Assembly (NCBI RefSeq): GCF_019443105.1
Contig: NZ_JAHZIJ010000007.1
Span: 124,001-188,000 of the forward strand
Length of the DNA stretch: 64,000 bases
Reading direction: 5' to 3'
DNA from: Paenibacillus oenotherae
GTDB lineage: Bacteria > Bacillota > Bacilli > Paenibacillales > Paenibacillaceae
This document shows, in pieces, positions 1 through 8,540 of the stretch. Below the pieces are notes generated by a model. That model made no database searches. It had not been told where the DNA came from and worked only from the letters and a program-made list of their open reading frames with translations. A program made the translations under genes and the position numbers. The first letter of the stretch is position 1. The number at the start of each line of letters is the position of its first letter.

Positions 1-701
1 CCGCTCTCTGTAAACATATCTCCTTGCGAAAGAATGAGAGATGGCGGGAATATTTGCGGATCAGGCGATTCCGGACTAAATGCTTGACCCAAACCGTATC
101 TCTGAACGCCCGAAGCCGCATCTGGCTCCGTTAATTTCACAGCTGCATCGACGAGCTCGTCCCAAGTCTTGAATGGAACCTTAATGCCCTTCTCCGCCAA
201 TAGATCTTCCCTGTATATGATGCCTATATAGTTTCTGGACAAAGTAACCTGATAGTGCTTGCCGTCCTTATTGCCGAAAGCCCAATAAGCATCGTCTACA
301 TCTTCGATATCTTCTTTAGACCAGTTATTCAAGAAAAGGCTTTCAAAATCAACCAGCGCATTTTGCTGCAGTGCGGTTCCAAAGTCATCCATCGATGTCC
401 AGATAACGTCCGGTGCATTACCCGTTTGATTCGCAGCAAGGAACTTGGTTCCTAGTGTGTCCCATACTTGCGGTTCAACCATGACTTTAATATTCGGATT
501 GTCCCGCTCGAAATTAACAATGATCTGCTTCAGGGCTACTTCCCTGGCACTTGTTCCATTCGGGTCTAGAAATGTCCACATTTTGATTGTTGTTTTCTCA
601 GAAGTTTCATTGCCAGCATTCGACTGGCAGGCTGCTAGCGAAATGCTTAAGCAGCATACCAGGACAGCCATCACAATCTTACGTATTTTGCGATTATTCA
701 T
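1..701 (-). CDS. Sugar ABC transporter extracellular solute-binding lipoprotein (3' end off the window)
   Basis: The visible 233 residues begin with a basic n-region, a hydrophobic core and a lipobox ending LAAC, so this is a lipid-anchored protein outside the membrane. The mature part (TIKMWTF, then NIKVMVEPQVWDTLGTKF) matches the start of family 1 extracellular solute-binding proteins, which deliver sugars or oligosaccharides to an ABC importer. The ATG at 701 is preceded by AGGGGGAAA. The gene is cut by the left edge, so the C-terminal lobe and the permease genes, usually next, are not seen. It is divergent from the AraC regulator at 940, with a cre-like site between them. Class is firm; the substrate cannot be read from the sequence. 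Confidence 0.9.
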   Translation of the reverse strand, partial: MNNRKIRKIVMAVLVCCLSISLAACQSNAGNETSEKTTIKMWTFLDPNGTSAREVALKQIIVNFERDNPNIKVMVEPQVWDTLGTKFLAANQTGNAPDVIWTSMDDFGTALQQNALVDFESLFLNNWSKEDIEDVDDAYWAFGNKDGKHYQVTLSRNYIGIIYREDLLAEKGIKVPFKTWDELVDAAVKLTEPDAASGVQRYGLGQAFSPESPDPQIFPPSLILSQGDMFTES

Positions 702-895
702 TCGTGCATTTCCCCCTAAGAAAAGTGTAGGTAATCCTTGTTGAATACTTGCTGCGTGTGCCGTTCCCACTCCCTCCATCAGCCGCTGAGAGTAATTACC
801 CATTAAAAATATCACATCGAAAATAGGCCGACCATGAACGAATCACCTTGATATGCATTATTATATTGTGATAACATCAACACTATAAAAACGGT

Positions 896-910
896 ATGTA
901 TGCGTTTGCA
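896..910. promoter_or_regulatory. Candidate catabolite-responsive element (cre)
   Basis: ATGTATGCGTTTGCA matches the Bacillus CcpA consensus WTGNAANCGNWNNCW at 14 of 15 positions. It lies in the divergent spacer between the solute-binding protein gene and the AraC regulator, where carbon catabolite control would make sense. This is inferred from the consensus only. Confidence 0.45.
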
Positions 911-939
911 AAAATAAACTAATTCCATAGGTGAATGCT

Positions 940-1791
940 ATGAACGATGCTTTAGGTGACTTACACAACATGGTTCCTCACTTCACTCAAGTCATTCATA
1001 GAGTCGTAAATGGTTCATGGGTCAATCATAGAAAGGTGTGGGATACCCACTCCTTAATCCTTATCTATGATGGAGAAGCTGTTATTGGATGCAATGAAGA
1101 ACACCGGGTGGGCAAAGGGGATTTGATCTACTTTAAGCCTGGCGATGTGAGATGGGGATATACGTTCGAGCATAATCCAATGAAGTGTTATGCGATGGAC
1201 TTCCAATATTCCTGCCTGCTATTCGATGACAAGGAGTGGATCAAGAAGGACATTCCGCTGCCTATGCAGTCGTTTCTGCAAATAACGGATTCTCATCTAT
1301 TTACCAGGGTACTTAATTTGTTTCGGAATTTAACCAAGGAATGGATCTCGCCCAATACCTTCAATAAGGTATTCAGAGAAAGAGCATATTTCATGGAGAT
1401 GCTGAACCTTCTCTTCCTGTGGAACTCCTCTAAACAATCCATCAATTATGATAAAATACGGAAAGTTGAAAAGGTATCCCAGTATATACTCGACAATTAC
1501 CCGCATAAGGTAAAGCTTCAGGAATTGGCGGACTATATTCAACTCAGCCAATCTTACCTGCAGGTCATTTTTAAAGAGATAACCGGAAGCTCCCCGATCG
1601 AGTATTTGATCAAAGTTCGTATTAACAAGTCCAAGGAGCTTATGAAGGAAGGCTATCAGAATATCGGGGAAATCTCCGAGCTTGTCGGGTTCAACGATGC
1701 ATTCTACTTTAGCAGATGCTTCAAAAGGATTGAGGGTACTACCCCGACGGAATACCGAAGTACGATTTCATTGCAGCGCCAATTTGTTTAA
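940..1791 (+). CDS. AraC family transcriptional regulator with N-terminal cupin-like sensor domain
   Basis: A 283-residue regulator. The N-terminal half (about 20-110, with HSLILIYDGEAVIG and GDLIYFKPGDVRWGY) has the beta-rich sugar-sensing fold of AraC proteins. The last 100 residues carry two helix-turn-helix motifs: LQELADYIQLSQSYLQVIF, then IGEISELVGFNDAFYFSRCFKR followed by GTTPTEYR. The open frame also has a GTG at 931. The ATG at 940 is preferred because AGGTGA sits at 929-934, five bases upstream, while the GTG has no Shine-Dalgarno. It is divergent from the sugar-binding lipoprotein gene and is probably its activator, responding to the sugar or a breakdown product. The ligand is unknown. 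Confidence 0.92.
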   Translation: MNDALGDLHNMVPHFTQVIHRVVNGSWVNHRKVWDTHSLILIYDGEAVIGCNEEHRVGKGDLIYFKPGDVRWGYTFEHNPMKCYAMDFQYSCLLFDDKEWIKKDIPLPMQSFLQITDSHLFTRVLNLFRNLTKEWISPNTFNKVFRERAYFMEMLNLLFLWNSSKQSINYDKIRKVEKVSQYILDNYPHKVKLQELADYIQLSQSYLQVIFKEITGSSPIEYLIKVRINKSKELMKEGYQNIGEISELVGFNDAFYFSRCFKRIEGTTPTEYRSTISLQRQFV

Positions 1792-1860
1792 CAGGCGCCG
1801 ACGTACTCCTCGCCAGAGGATGATCCGTCATTCAAACGCCGATACATGCGAGATGCGAGC

Positions 1861-2067
1861 CAGGAGAAACATGCGAAACGGCATGTATTTGCTCGTTTCT
1901 GCCCCAATGAAGGTGAAATGCCTGCCAGAGTGCAGGTATTTCACCTTCATTTCTTCTTGACGTCCAATTTTGTCTCAAATGCATGCATGATCGCAGGAAT
2001 TGTAGCATTATGGCGTCTTGTAGCCGAAATTCATGCGCATTCTCAGGCTTCTTACTCTGTCACTCTG
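1861..2067. repeat. Copy A of a ~206-bp interspersed repeat rich in GCCTGC/GCAGGC palindromes
   Basis: This intergenic block contains palindromes such as AAATGCCTGCCAGAGTGCAG. Read in reverse complement, it aligns along its whole length with 56267-56472: the same order of CAGAGTGAC, the CATGCATGATCGCAGG segment, GGTGAAATGCCTGC, CTCGTTTCTG and CATGCGAAAC. Agreement by eye is roughly three quarters or better. The short open frames here (1682-1960, 1846-2211) only read through the repeat and are not genes. Confidence 0.75.
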
Positions 2068-2148
2068 CCTTCAAACCACTTGGAGAAGGGGTTATCCAGA
2101 AAGTGGTGTGATGATTTCACAGTCTCCGCCACGTCCCCATATACAACG

Positions 2149-2195
2149 AAAAGATGCTTCCAGTTCCACTTTCTAGTGGTTTGGAGGCATCTTTT
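2149..2195 (-). terminator. Hairpin, probable bidirectional terminator
   Basis: AAAAGATGC at 2149 pairs with GCATCTTTT ending at 2195, and the inner arms CCACT/AGTGG extend the stem. It lies between the 3' ends of the AraC gene and the oppositely oriented oxidoreductase gene, where a shared terminator is expected. Confidence 0.6.
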
Positions 2196-2274
2196 CATCA
2201 TATGGGACTGACTCTGGATATTGGGCTTTTTCGGACAGCCCCTTGTTTAGCTTATTGCTTATGCAATGATTAAG

Positions 2275-4521
2275 TTAACGAACCCGGATTTCGACAACCT
2301 CGGCATAGGATGTCCCATTCGTTTGTTCCACTACAAGCCTTAGCTGCTTCGCCTGCACACCGTTCTCTAAGACATGCTTTCTTTTCCGCTGTCTGTTGCC
2401 TTTTACTTCAAATAGAACCTTCCAGCTATCCTTCTCCAATACCTCTAGACGATAATCCCGAACCAATTCCGGAATGATATCAAATTCAGTCCGATGATGG
2501 TGGAGATTGATGAGATCTTCATTCACATCATCATTAAAGGTGATGTGAATTTCATTGAACGTCACTTCTTTGTCCCACTTCAATGCAATCCAAGCACCAT
2601 CCTTGACATGCGCTGAAAGCCACATATGCGCTCCACCATAAGGACGCTGGTAACCATCTATAATTTTGCCAGGCTCAAACGCCTTTGTTTCATTTACTAA
2701 ACGGAAGCAGAATGGTTTGCGCACGACACGCTTCATATTCCATTTCACAACTAACTGATCCTGGTTAAGTGACTCCATTCCACGAGCGACGTTCAGTGCT
2801 TTTTCTTTAATGAAAGAGAGCACCCCGCTCATTGGCTGATGAGACAGATATACGGATACACTTGGGTTCTCCTTAATGACCACAAAGGCATTCTGCGCAT
2901 TTTCCGGGTTCCACGGGAGATTGAATGTTATCCATTGCTTGCTGCCCCTCCCAACGGCTTGAACATCCCGAACTTGAAGCTGATGAGGGATGTAATTCTC
3001 CGGTCTTCCTGTATCCCAGACCTCAACCTCAACGATTGTGTCGTCAGCAGTGTCTAATAGAATTTGTATGCTCTCTATGCCAGGGTCTACAGGCAGCAAA
3101 AAGGCGACATCTGTTGCGAGCTCGAATGATTCATCTGCCGACTCCACTGCAAGGCGGCTTATATGGCTTGAGGCCATAACCTCCGCCTGAGGTGCGAGAT
3201 CCGCAGGATCATCGTTTTTAATCCCGATAATAGATGCATCTTCCCATAAAAGGGTTTGCTGCAATTGCTTCAAATGCTTCTCATAGATCTCCCGGGGGGT
3301 AGCCTTGTTATCTACACAGAGTGCCGCAGCGGTTCCTGCCGCTTGACCTACAGAGGCACACGTACCCATCACTCGTGATGATCCAAAGGCGATTTGTGTT
3401 GCACTAATGCTTCTTCCTGCAAATAACAGATTATCTACATTGACGGAGTAAAGGGAACGATATGGAATTTGATAGATTCCATCCGCATGGTAATGCCGAG
3501 ACGTGTAGTCAGCGGCATACATCCCTTCAGGCGGATGCAGGTCAATCGACCAGCCTCCGTAGGTTATATTATCCTCGAATTGCGTTTGGCGTTCCAGATC
3601 GTTCTGGTTAAGTACATAATCCCCTTTGAATCTGCGGTATTCCCGTTTTCCCGGCATACTCCCAACCCACTCCAGGGTCATCGTATCCGCTTCAAATTTA
3701 CCTGAATTCTTAATATAATCCCATATTCCATAAATGACAGACCATAATTCATCACGTATCCGTTCATTATCATGAAGGGTGTCTATCTCCTCTTCTCCCC
3801 CCCACTCGATCCACCAATAATGGCATCCGGAATCTCCGCTGTTCAATACCCTTTTGATCGGAATCGGCGTCTGGGTAATATCTTTCGTAAAGCTTGGCGG
3901 AACAAACTTCACAGGACGTCCGGCATCTTTGGTATAGAACAGCAGTGTACTCCCGAGCGTAATATTGTCCGACACATCAGGGGCCCACGCTTCGTTATAT
4001 TCGTGCTTGGCCTCGCGTCCAATTTGATATTTGGCCCCAGCTAGAAAACCGATTAAGCCGTCACCTGTACAATCTAGAAAAACAGGGCTTTCAAAGCGAA
4101 TTTTACGTTCAGAGCCCATCATCCAGCCTGTCACTGATTTAATATGACGGTTCAGCTCATCGCCTTCTGCCTCAACCTCATGGACATCCGTATTCAAGAA
4201 CAATTGGATGTTCGGTTCATGACGTACCTTCTCCAGAACAATAAGATCCCAATAATAGGGGTTGCCCTCGGGGTTGGTATATTGATTCTCTACGAACATT
4301 TCACCTAGAATGCCCGTCTCTCTCGCATAACGATTGACACCATGACCTGTTGCTCCAACGACCCAAACCCTCATCTCACTGCTTGAATTACCCCCCAGAA
4401 CCGGACGATTCTGGATAAGAGCTACTTTCTGCCCCAAGCGGGCAGCTGCTACAGCTGCACTTACTCCTGAAAGCCCGCCGCCAACTACAGTAACATCTGA
4501 CTGAACGTGTTCGTATCTCAT
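2275..4521 (-). CDS. FAD-dependent oxidoreductase (FAD_oxidored family)
   Basis: A 748-residue protein. The N-terminus has a Rossmann dinucleotide-binding fold (VTVVGGGLSG at 10-19, then the acidic/basic segment VALIQNRPVLGGNSSSEMRV), and FLDCTGDGLIGFLAGA follows near 160. This pattern is typical of the FAD_oxidored proteins found in bacterial carbohydrate loci. The C-terminal third (about 430-748) is beta-rich and resembles a carbohydrate-binding or discoidin-like module. The open frame begins with GTG at 4530, but ATG 4521 has better spacing to GGAG. It is 13 to 22 bases after the zinc dehydrogenase gene and is surely co-transcribed with it. The two probably oxidise a sugar or uronate taken up by the neighbouring transporter; the substrate is inferred only. 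Confidence 0.88.
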   Translation of the reverse strand: MRYEHVQSDVTVVGGGLSGVSAAVAAARLGQKVALIQNRPVLGGNSSSEMRVWVVGATGHGVNRYARETGILGEMFVENQYTNPEGNPYYWDLIVLEKVRHEPNIQLFLNTDVHEVEAEGDELNRHIKSVTGWMMGSERKIRFESPVFLDCTGDGLIGFLAGAKYQIGREAKHEYNEAWAPDVSDNITLGSTLLFYTKDAGRPVKFVPPSFTKDITQTPIPIKRVLNSGDSGCHYWWIEWGGEEEIDTLHDNERIRDELWSVIYGIWDYIKNSGKFEADTMTLEWVGSMPGKREYRRFKGDYVLNQNDLERQTQFEDNITYGGWSIDLHPPEGMYAADYTSRHYHADGIYQIPYRSLYSVNVDNLLFAGRSISATQIAFGSSRVMGTCASVGQAAGTAAALCVDNKATPREIYEKHLKQLQQTLLWEDASIIGIKNDDPADLAPQAEVMASSHISRLAVESADESFELATDVAFLLPVDPGIESIQILLDTADDTIVEVEVWDTGRPENYIPHQLQVRDVQAVGRGSKQWITFNLPWNPENAQNAFVVIKENPSVSVYLSHQPMSGVLSFIKEKALNVARGMESLNQDQLVVKWNMKRVVRKPFCFRLVNETKAFEPGKIIDGYQRPYGGAHMWLSAHVKDGAWIALKWDKEVTFNEIHITFNDDVNEDLINLHHHRTEFDIIPELVRDYRLEVLEKDSWKVLFEVKGNRQRKRKHVLENGVQAKQLRLVVEQTNGTSYAEVVEIRVR

Positions 4522-4543
4522 TGTTTTCACTCCGTTATCTATA

Positions 4544-5539
4544 CTAAAATTGAATTTGTGTCTTCAGAAGATCTCTATCTTTCGATTTCTCAAAAAAATC
4601 AAGCGTTTGTTCCAATGAGATCGTCTGCGAGACCAGATGATCGACCTGGATACGCGCTTCGCTGATCCATCTCATCGCCGGAATGGTTGTATAATGGACT
4701 GCCATAGAACCTAGAATTGTCCAATCATAGTTGAAAAGCTTGAAAGGATTCAAGGGTACCGTAACCTCACTGTCGGCTACTCCAAATTGCAAGTATTTTG
4801 CAGCAGGCCCCATATACGAGAAGGCTCTCTGAATGACCGAAGGAATGCCCGTTGCCTCCACAACGATATCGAAGGTCTGCCCGTACAGATGAGTATCGAG
4901 CTCATCACTCAATACCGTTTGGGTTGCTCCATACTGCTCTGCAAGTCGAAGCTTGGATGAAGAGATATCAACCACAACGAGCTCTGATGCTCCTGATCGC
5001 GAGATCGCTTGTACTAACTGCTGCCCCATTGCACCGGCACCGAATAGAATGACTCTGCTGCCTGCCTGAACCTGCAGCCGATTCATCGCATAAACGACAC
5101 ATGCCATTGGTTCAATGAAGGCCCCTTGCTGGAATGTCATGGATTCGGGTATCCTGATCAGCGTATGAGCTGGAACCCGGACATATTCTGCCATGCTTCC
5201 ATTTCTGGTTACACCTGTTGCCGCAAAATTCACGCATTGATTGGACCTGTGAGTCTGGCAATATTCACAATGGCCGCAAAATATATTGGGATCTGCGCTC
5301 ACTCTGTCGCCCACTGAATATCCCGCCACATTCGGCCCCATCTCATGAATGACACCCGAAAACTCATGCCCCGGAATGAGTGGATAGGACGACATATAAG
5401 TCCCTTCGTAAATATGAATATCTGTTCCACATATCCCTGTTCGCTCCACTTTGATGGTCACTTCGTTCATACCCGGTACCGGATATTCCACTTCTTGAAT
5501 ACTGGCTTGAAACGGTTGTTCGATTACAAGCGCCTTCAC
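4544..5539 (-). CDS. Zinc-dependent medium-chain alcohol/polyol dehydrogenase
   Basis: A 331-residue MDR-family enzyme. Catalytic zinc ligands are visible as C37 (GICGTD) and H58-E59 (GHEFSG). The structural zinc lobe has four cysteines (C88, C91, C94, C102). The cofactor domain carries VILFGAGAMGQQ, and VVVDISSSKL supplies the acidic residue that favours NAD(H). It is closest to sorbitol and threonine dehydrogenase-like proteins of sugar operons. The start is GTG at 5539 with GGGGTGAAG eight bases upstream. It is the first gene of a two-gene unit with the FAD oxidoreductase. The substrate (a polyol or sugar) is inferred from context. Confidence 0.9.
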   Translation of the reverse strand: MKALVIEQPFQASIQEVEYPVPGMNEVTIKVERTGICGTDIHIYEGTYMSSYPLIPGHEFSGVIHEMGPNVAGYSVGDRVSADPNIFCGHCEYCQTHRSNQCVNFAATGVTRNGSMAEYVRVPAHTLIRIPESMTFQQGAFIEPMACVVYAMNRLQVQAGSRVILFGAGAMGQQLVQAISRSGASELVVVDISSSKLRLAEQYGATQTVLSDELDTHLYGQTFDIVVEATGIPSVIQRAFSYMGPAAKYLQFGVADSEVTVPLNPFKLFNYDWTILGSMAVHYTTIPAMRWISEARIQVDHLVSQTISLEQTLDFFEKSKDRDLLKTQIQF

Positions 5540-5779
5540 TTTTCTTCACCCCTTCGGTCACTAATCTGAGCTGCGAAACGTTTTACTGGATGTCCAGCAG
5601 AAGCCTTGCCTTTGTCATGCATGGTGCCTTGTGATAGAAAATAACATATTGATCGTTGAACTGACATGGACTAATCAGGCCGACATGTATTATTTCATAC
5701 TGAATTCAGTCTGAGCCGATACTGGTCTTGCGCCGGCTAGCTAAGCCAATGCTTAACCCGGCCAGCCGCGAAAAAAACT
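5540..5779. other. Intergenic region upstream of the dehydrogenase gene
   Basis: This must hold the promoter of the minus-strand dehydrogenase/oxidoreductase unit. I see no clear -35/-10 pair and no convincing gene. A weak cre-like sequence (GAAACGTTTTAC near 5575) has several mismatches and is not claimed. Confidence 0.4.
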
Positions 5780-5807
5780 AAAAAGCAGCCAATTGCGGCT
5801 GCTTTTT
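5780..5807 (-). terminator. Rho-independent terminator
   Basis: AAAAAGCAGCC, a short loop, then GGCTGCTTTTT form a perfect stem with a U-run in either direction. On the minus strand it is the first good terminator downstream of the polysaccharide operon that ends with cysC. Confidence 0.75.
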
Positions 5808-6017
5808 ATCTCATTGAATAATAGTATTTATATGGATTAATATATTATTTTTTCAATTACTACTTGAAAAGCTCACCATCAGGATCAGTCCACAAGGGTG
5901 CGCCAACTAACATCCCTGCGATTGTGCATCCTTTAGACCGTTTGTTTATCCAATTGACCGTAATTCCTGCGAGCCAGCATCTTTTTGCCGCTCGAACTCT
6001 ATTTTGAGGGAAAAATA

Positions 6018-6099
6018 GCTGAAAAGCCTGCTCCATTGCAGGCTTTTCAGCCAAATGCCGGATTTAAGCGGGAAAGCCTGCTCTTGAGCAGGCTTTCCC
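6018..6099. repeat. Two adjacent perfect GCCTGC/GCAGGC hairpins
   Basis: At 6018-6051, GCTGAAAAGCCTGC pairs with GCAGGCTTTTCAGC around a 6-base loop. At 6070-6099, GGGAAAGCCTGCTC pairs with GAGCAGGCTTTCCC around a 2-base loop. They share the GCCTGC/GCAGGC core with the repeats near 1.9, 28.9 and 56.4 kb. There is no U-run, so they are structured repeats and not classic terminators, though they could protect the operon's 3' end. Confidence 0.7.
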
Positions 6100-6171
6100 T
6101 CCCGCTTTCCATCCCGCTTACCGTTCCGTCTGTGGAGAGCGGTGAACCAGCTCTGGAGCTGCTCCCCTCGT

Positions 6172-6690
6172 TTAATCCTTGCGATTCAGAGCAACAAATT
6201 CCATAATCCTCGCCACACATGCATCTAGAGAAAGCTTATTCGTCTCCACGATTACATCAGGATCTACAGGTTCTTCATACGGCGAATCGATTCCTGTAAA
6301 ATGTGTAATTTCACCGGATCGCGCTTTGCGATACAAGCCCTTAGGGTCTCTTTGCTCGCAAACTTCCAATGGGCATTGAACAAACACCTCAATGAAGGCA
6401 TCTCCAACCAGAGAACGAACCTTATTGCGCGTTGCCCGGTGTGGAGAAATGGAAGCAACGATCACATTAAGGCCCGCATGAAGCAGAATATTGGCAATTT
6501 CACCCGTTCTTCTGCCTGCTTCAATCCGATCCTCCTCGCTGAATTGCAGGTCTTGGTTAATCCCCCCGCGCAGAACGTCGCCATCGAGAATATAACAATT
6601 TGCAAGCAGCGGCCTCAGCGCATTCGCAATCGACGTTTTGCCTGAGCCAGACAGACCCGTCAGCCATATCAATTGTTTCACAATGTTCAT
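6172..6690 (-). CDS. cysC: Adenylyl-sulfate (APS) kinase
   Basis: A 172-residue kinase, complete by family length (about 170-200). It has a P-loop, WLTGLSGSGKTS at residues 10-20, then DGDVLRGG, RRTGEIANILLHAG and the APS-kinase segment DPKGLYRKARSGEITHFTGID. It phosphorylates APS to PAPS, the donor used by sulfotransferases. Its ATG overlaps the stop of the preceding gene (ATGA at 6687-6690), so translation is coupled to the ATPase-sulfotransferase fusion. No ATP sulfurylase is in the window, so APS must come from elsewhere. It is the last gene of the operon. The position suggests dedicated PAPS supply for the two sulfotransferase domains encoded upstream. Confidence 0.95.
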   Translation of the reverse strand: MNIVKQLIWLTGLSGSGKTSIANALRPLLANCYILDGDVLRGGINQDLQFSEEDRIEAGRRTGEIANILLHAGLNVIVASISPHRATRNKVRSLVGDAFIEVFVQCPLEVCEQRDPKGLYRKARSGEITHFTGIDSPYEEPVDPDVIVETNKLSLDACVARIMEFVALNRKD

Positions 6691-8540
6691 TCCCCTAATG
6701 ATGAATTCGTTCTTTCAGACGGGCTCCAATCGTACTCCTCGCCAATCAGATCAAACAATTGCCGGTTCGGTTCGGCGAAATACTCGTACAGCCACTTCAA
6801 AGTTTCAGCGGGTATGCCGCTCGTATAATTCCCCTCATTCAGCTGCGTAAATTCTGTCAGCCCCCATGCCCGCATGCCCAAAAAATCCCATGCCCTTTGG
6901 CAGCATTCGGCGGGATCCTGCAACAGCCTTTCGCTGCTCATGATGAGGAACTGTTCAGGTGGGAAATAATGAAACCATCTCTTCAATTGCTCCGCGTATA
7001 GACCACGTTTCAAATAAGAGAAATGCTCGCAGTTTGTGCTGCTATAGCCGGGATCCTGCGCCATTCTTTCGTATTCATCCTGCACTCTGGCGCTCTCGGC
7101 TAGCAATGCCTCCGGGAAAGACAATTGCTCCAATCCCCTTCTTACCATCATTTGATAGTGGGAATAGGCCCTGTCAACAGGATTCCGCAGCAATACGATC
7201 AATTTCGTGTCCGGCAGCAGCTCGCGTACTCTTCCTGGTGTTTGAGGATGAAACAAGTAGTAGGGACTGGCCTCCCCTGTTAGAGCCTGTGCCGACAGAC
7301 CCGGTGGAAAATGACGCTTGTACCAATCAAAGCCTTTATCAAACTGATGGTCAAAATAATGGACTTCCTTGACTGCAGCAGCTTTAATGTTCGGGTGCTG
7401 GGTCAAGTAATGGTACAAGGAGGTCGTTCCTCCTTTCTGTGTCCCGATAATCAGAAAGTCAGGTTTGGTTGTTGAGTGATCAAACAGCACCGTCTGAGCA
7501 GAACTCACCATCTCGACCCCACGCTTGCTGTTTATGAACCGAGCATGCTGGACTATACTTTCATAATCGGCTCCCGGAGGGGCGATAGCCAGGCAGCGCT
7601 CGGCATCGCGGCTTGCTTCCTCTTGCATGCCCAGCTCAAGATAAACGGATGAGCGTAATATTTTGACTGAGAATTCGTTATAGCCGTGTTCAAGCGCCCC
7701 ATTGAAATACTTCAACGCTTGTCCAAAGTCCCGCTGCTGCTGGCTTCTGCAGCCCATCCGGTAGTTGTATTCAGGGATAGATGCGTGCGTCATACTGCTC
7801 TTCTCATAGGCAGCCACCACATCGCGCGAAGTCCCACTGAGCCTAATCTGGCCATCTTCAAGCCATATCGCCTGATCGCATATTTGTTGTGCCTGGTCAC
7901 CCGAATGACTTACGAATACAATGGTTGTGCCTTCGCTCTTCAAACGCAGTATTTCATTCATGCATTTCTTCTGGAATTCAAAATCACCGACTGCCAGAAT
8001 CTCATCCATGAGCAGGATATCCGGCTCCATATGAATGGCAACGGAAAAGCCCAGCCTCATATACATGCCGGAAGAATAGTTCCGGACTGGCATATCGATA
8101 TACGGCTCAAGCTCGGAGAACGCAATAATACTATCCAGCTTGGACTGAATTTGCTTGCGGGTAAATCCGAGCACAGAACCGTTAAAAAAAATATTTTCCC
8201 GGCCGGTAAAATCAGGGTGGAAGCCCGCCCCAAGCTCCAGCAGTGTTGAAATTTTGCCGTTAATTCTCACTTCTCCGGAAGTAGGGTACAGAATTTTGCA
8301 AATCAATTTCAGAAGCGTGCTTTTTCCAGATCCGTTCTTGCCAATCAAAGCCAGGCTGGATCCAGGCGGCACCTCCAGATGAATATCGCGAAGCACCCAC
8401 ATTTCCCTGGATGGCTGCGGATCGGGATTAAAGATTTTGTCCTTTAATGTATTGTTCTTCCCGCTCCGCATATTGAATTTCTTATATACATGATGCAATT
8501 CAATTGCGTTCTTCATGGGTCCACTCCTGCTTATGCCCAT
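6687..8540 (-). CDS. Fusion: polysaccharide-export ABC ATPase + TPR + sulfotransferase
   Basis: A 617-residue three-part protein. Residues 9-245 are a Wzt/TagH-type ATPase: Walker A GKNGSGKST (67-75), LLELGAGFHPDFTGREN (typical of the polysaccharide/teichoic-acid exporters), signature YSSGM, Walker B ILLMDE (175-180) and the H-loop histidine at 212. Residues 255-340 are TPR-like. From 360 to the end there is a heparan-type sulfotransferase: the PAPS 5'-phosphosulfate loop IIGTQKGGTTS (364-374) and the 3'-phosphate motif RNPVDRAYSHY (452-462). The usual Wzt carbohydrate-binding tail is absent. The start is at 8540 (TAATG overlap with the permease stop, GAGGAGG upstream); ATG at codon 9 is possible. 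I infer sulfation coupled to export. Confidence 0.92.
   Translation of the reverse strand: MGISRSGPMKNAIELHHVYKKFNMRSGKNNTLKDKIFNPDPQPSREMWVLRDIHLEVPPGSSLALIGKNGSGKSTLLKLICKILYPTSGEVRINGKISTLLELGAGFHPDFTGRENIFFNGSVLGFTRKQIQSKLDSIIAFSELEPYIDMPVRNYSSGMYMRLGFSVAIHMEPDILLMDEILAVGDFEFQKKCMNEILRLKSEGTTIVFVSHSGDQAQQICDQAIWLEDGQIRLSGTSRDVVAAYEKSSMTHASIPEYNYRMGCRSQQQRDFGQALKYFNGALEHGYNEFSVKILRSSVYLELGMQEEASRDAERCLAIAPPGADYESIVQHARFINSKRGVEMVSSAQTVLFDHSTTKPDFLIIGTQKGGTTSLYHYLTQHPNIKAAAVKEVHYFDHQFDKGFDWYKRHFPPGLSAQALTGEASPYYLFHPQTPGRVRELLPDTKLIVLLRNPVDRAYSHYQMMVRRGLEQLSFPEALLAESARVQDEYERMAQDPGYSSTNCEHFSYLKRGLYAEQLKRWFHYFPPEQFLIMSSERLLQDPAECCQRAWDFLGMRAWGLTEFTQLNEGNYTSGIPAETLKWLYEYFAEPNRQLFDLIGEEYDWSPSERTNSSLGE

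Noticed and set aside
1846-2211. 121-codon plus-strand open frame
   Set aside because: It reads through the interspersed repeat and a terminator hairpin; no ribosome binding site.
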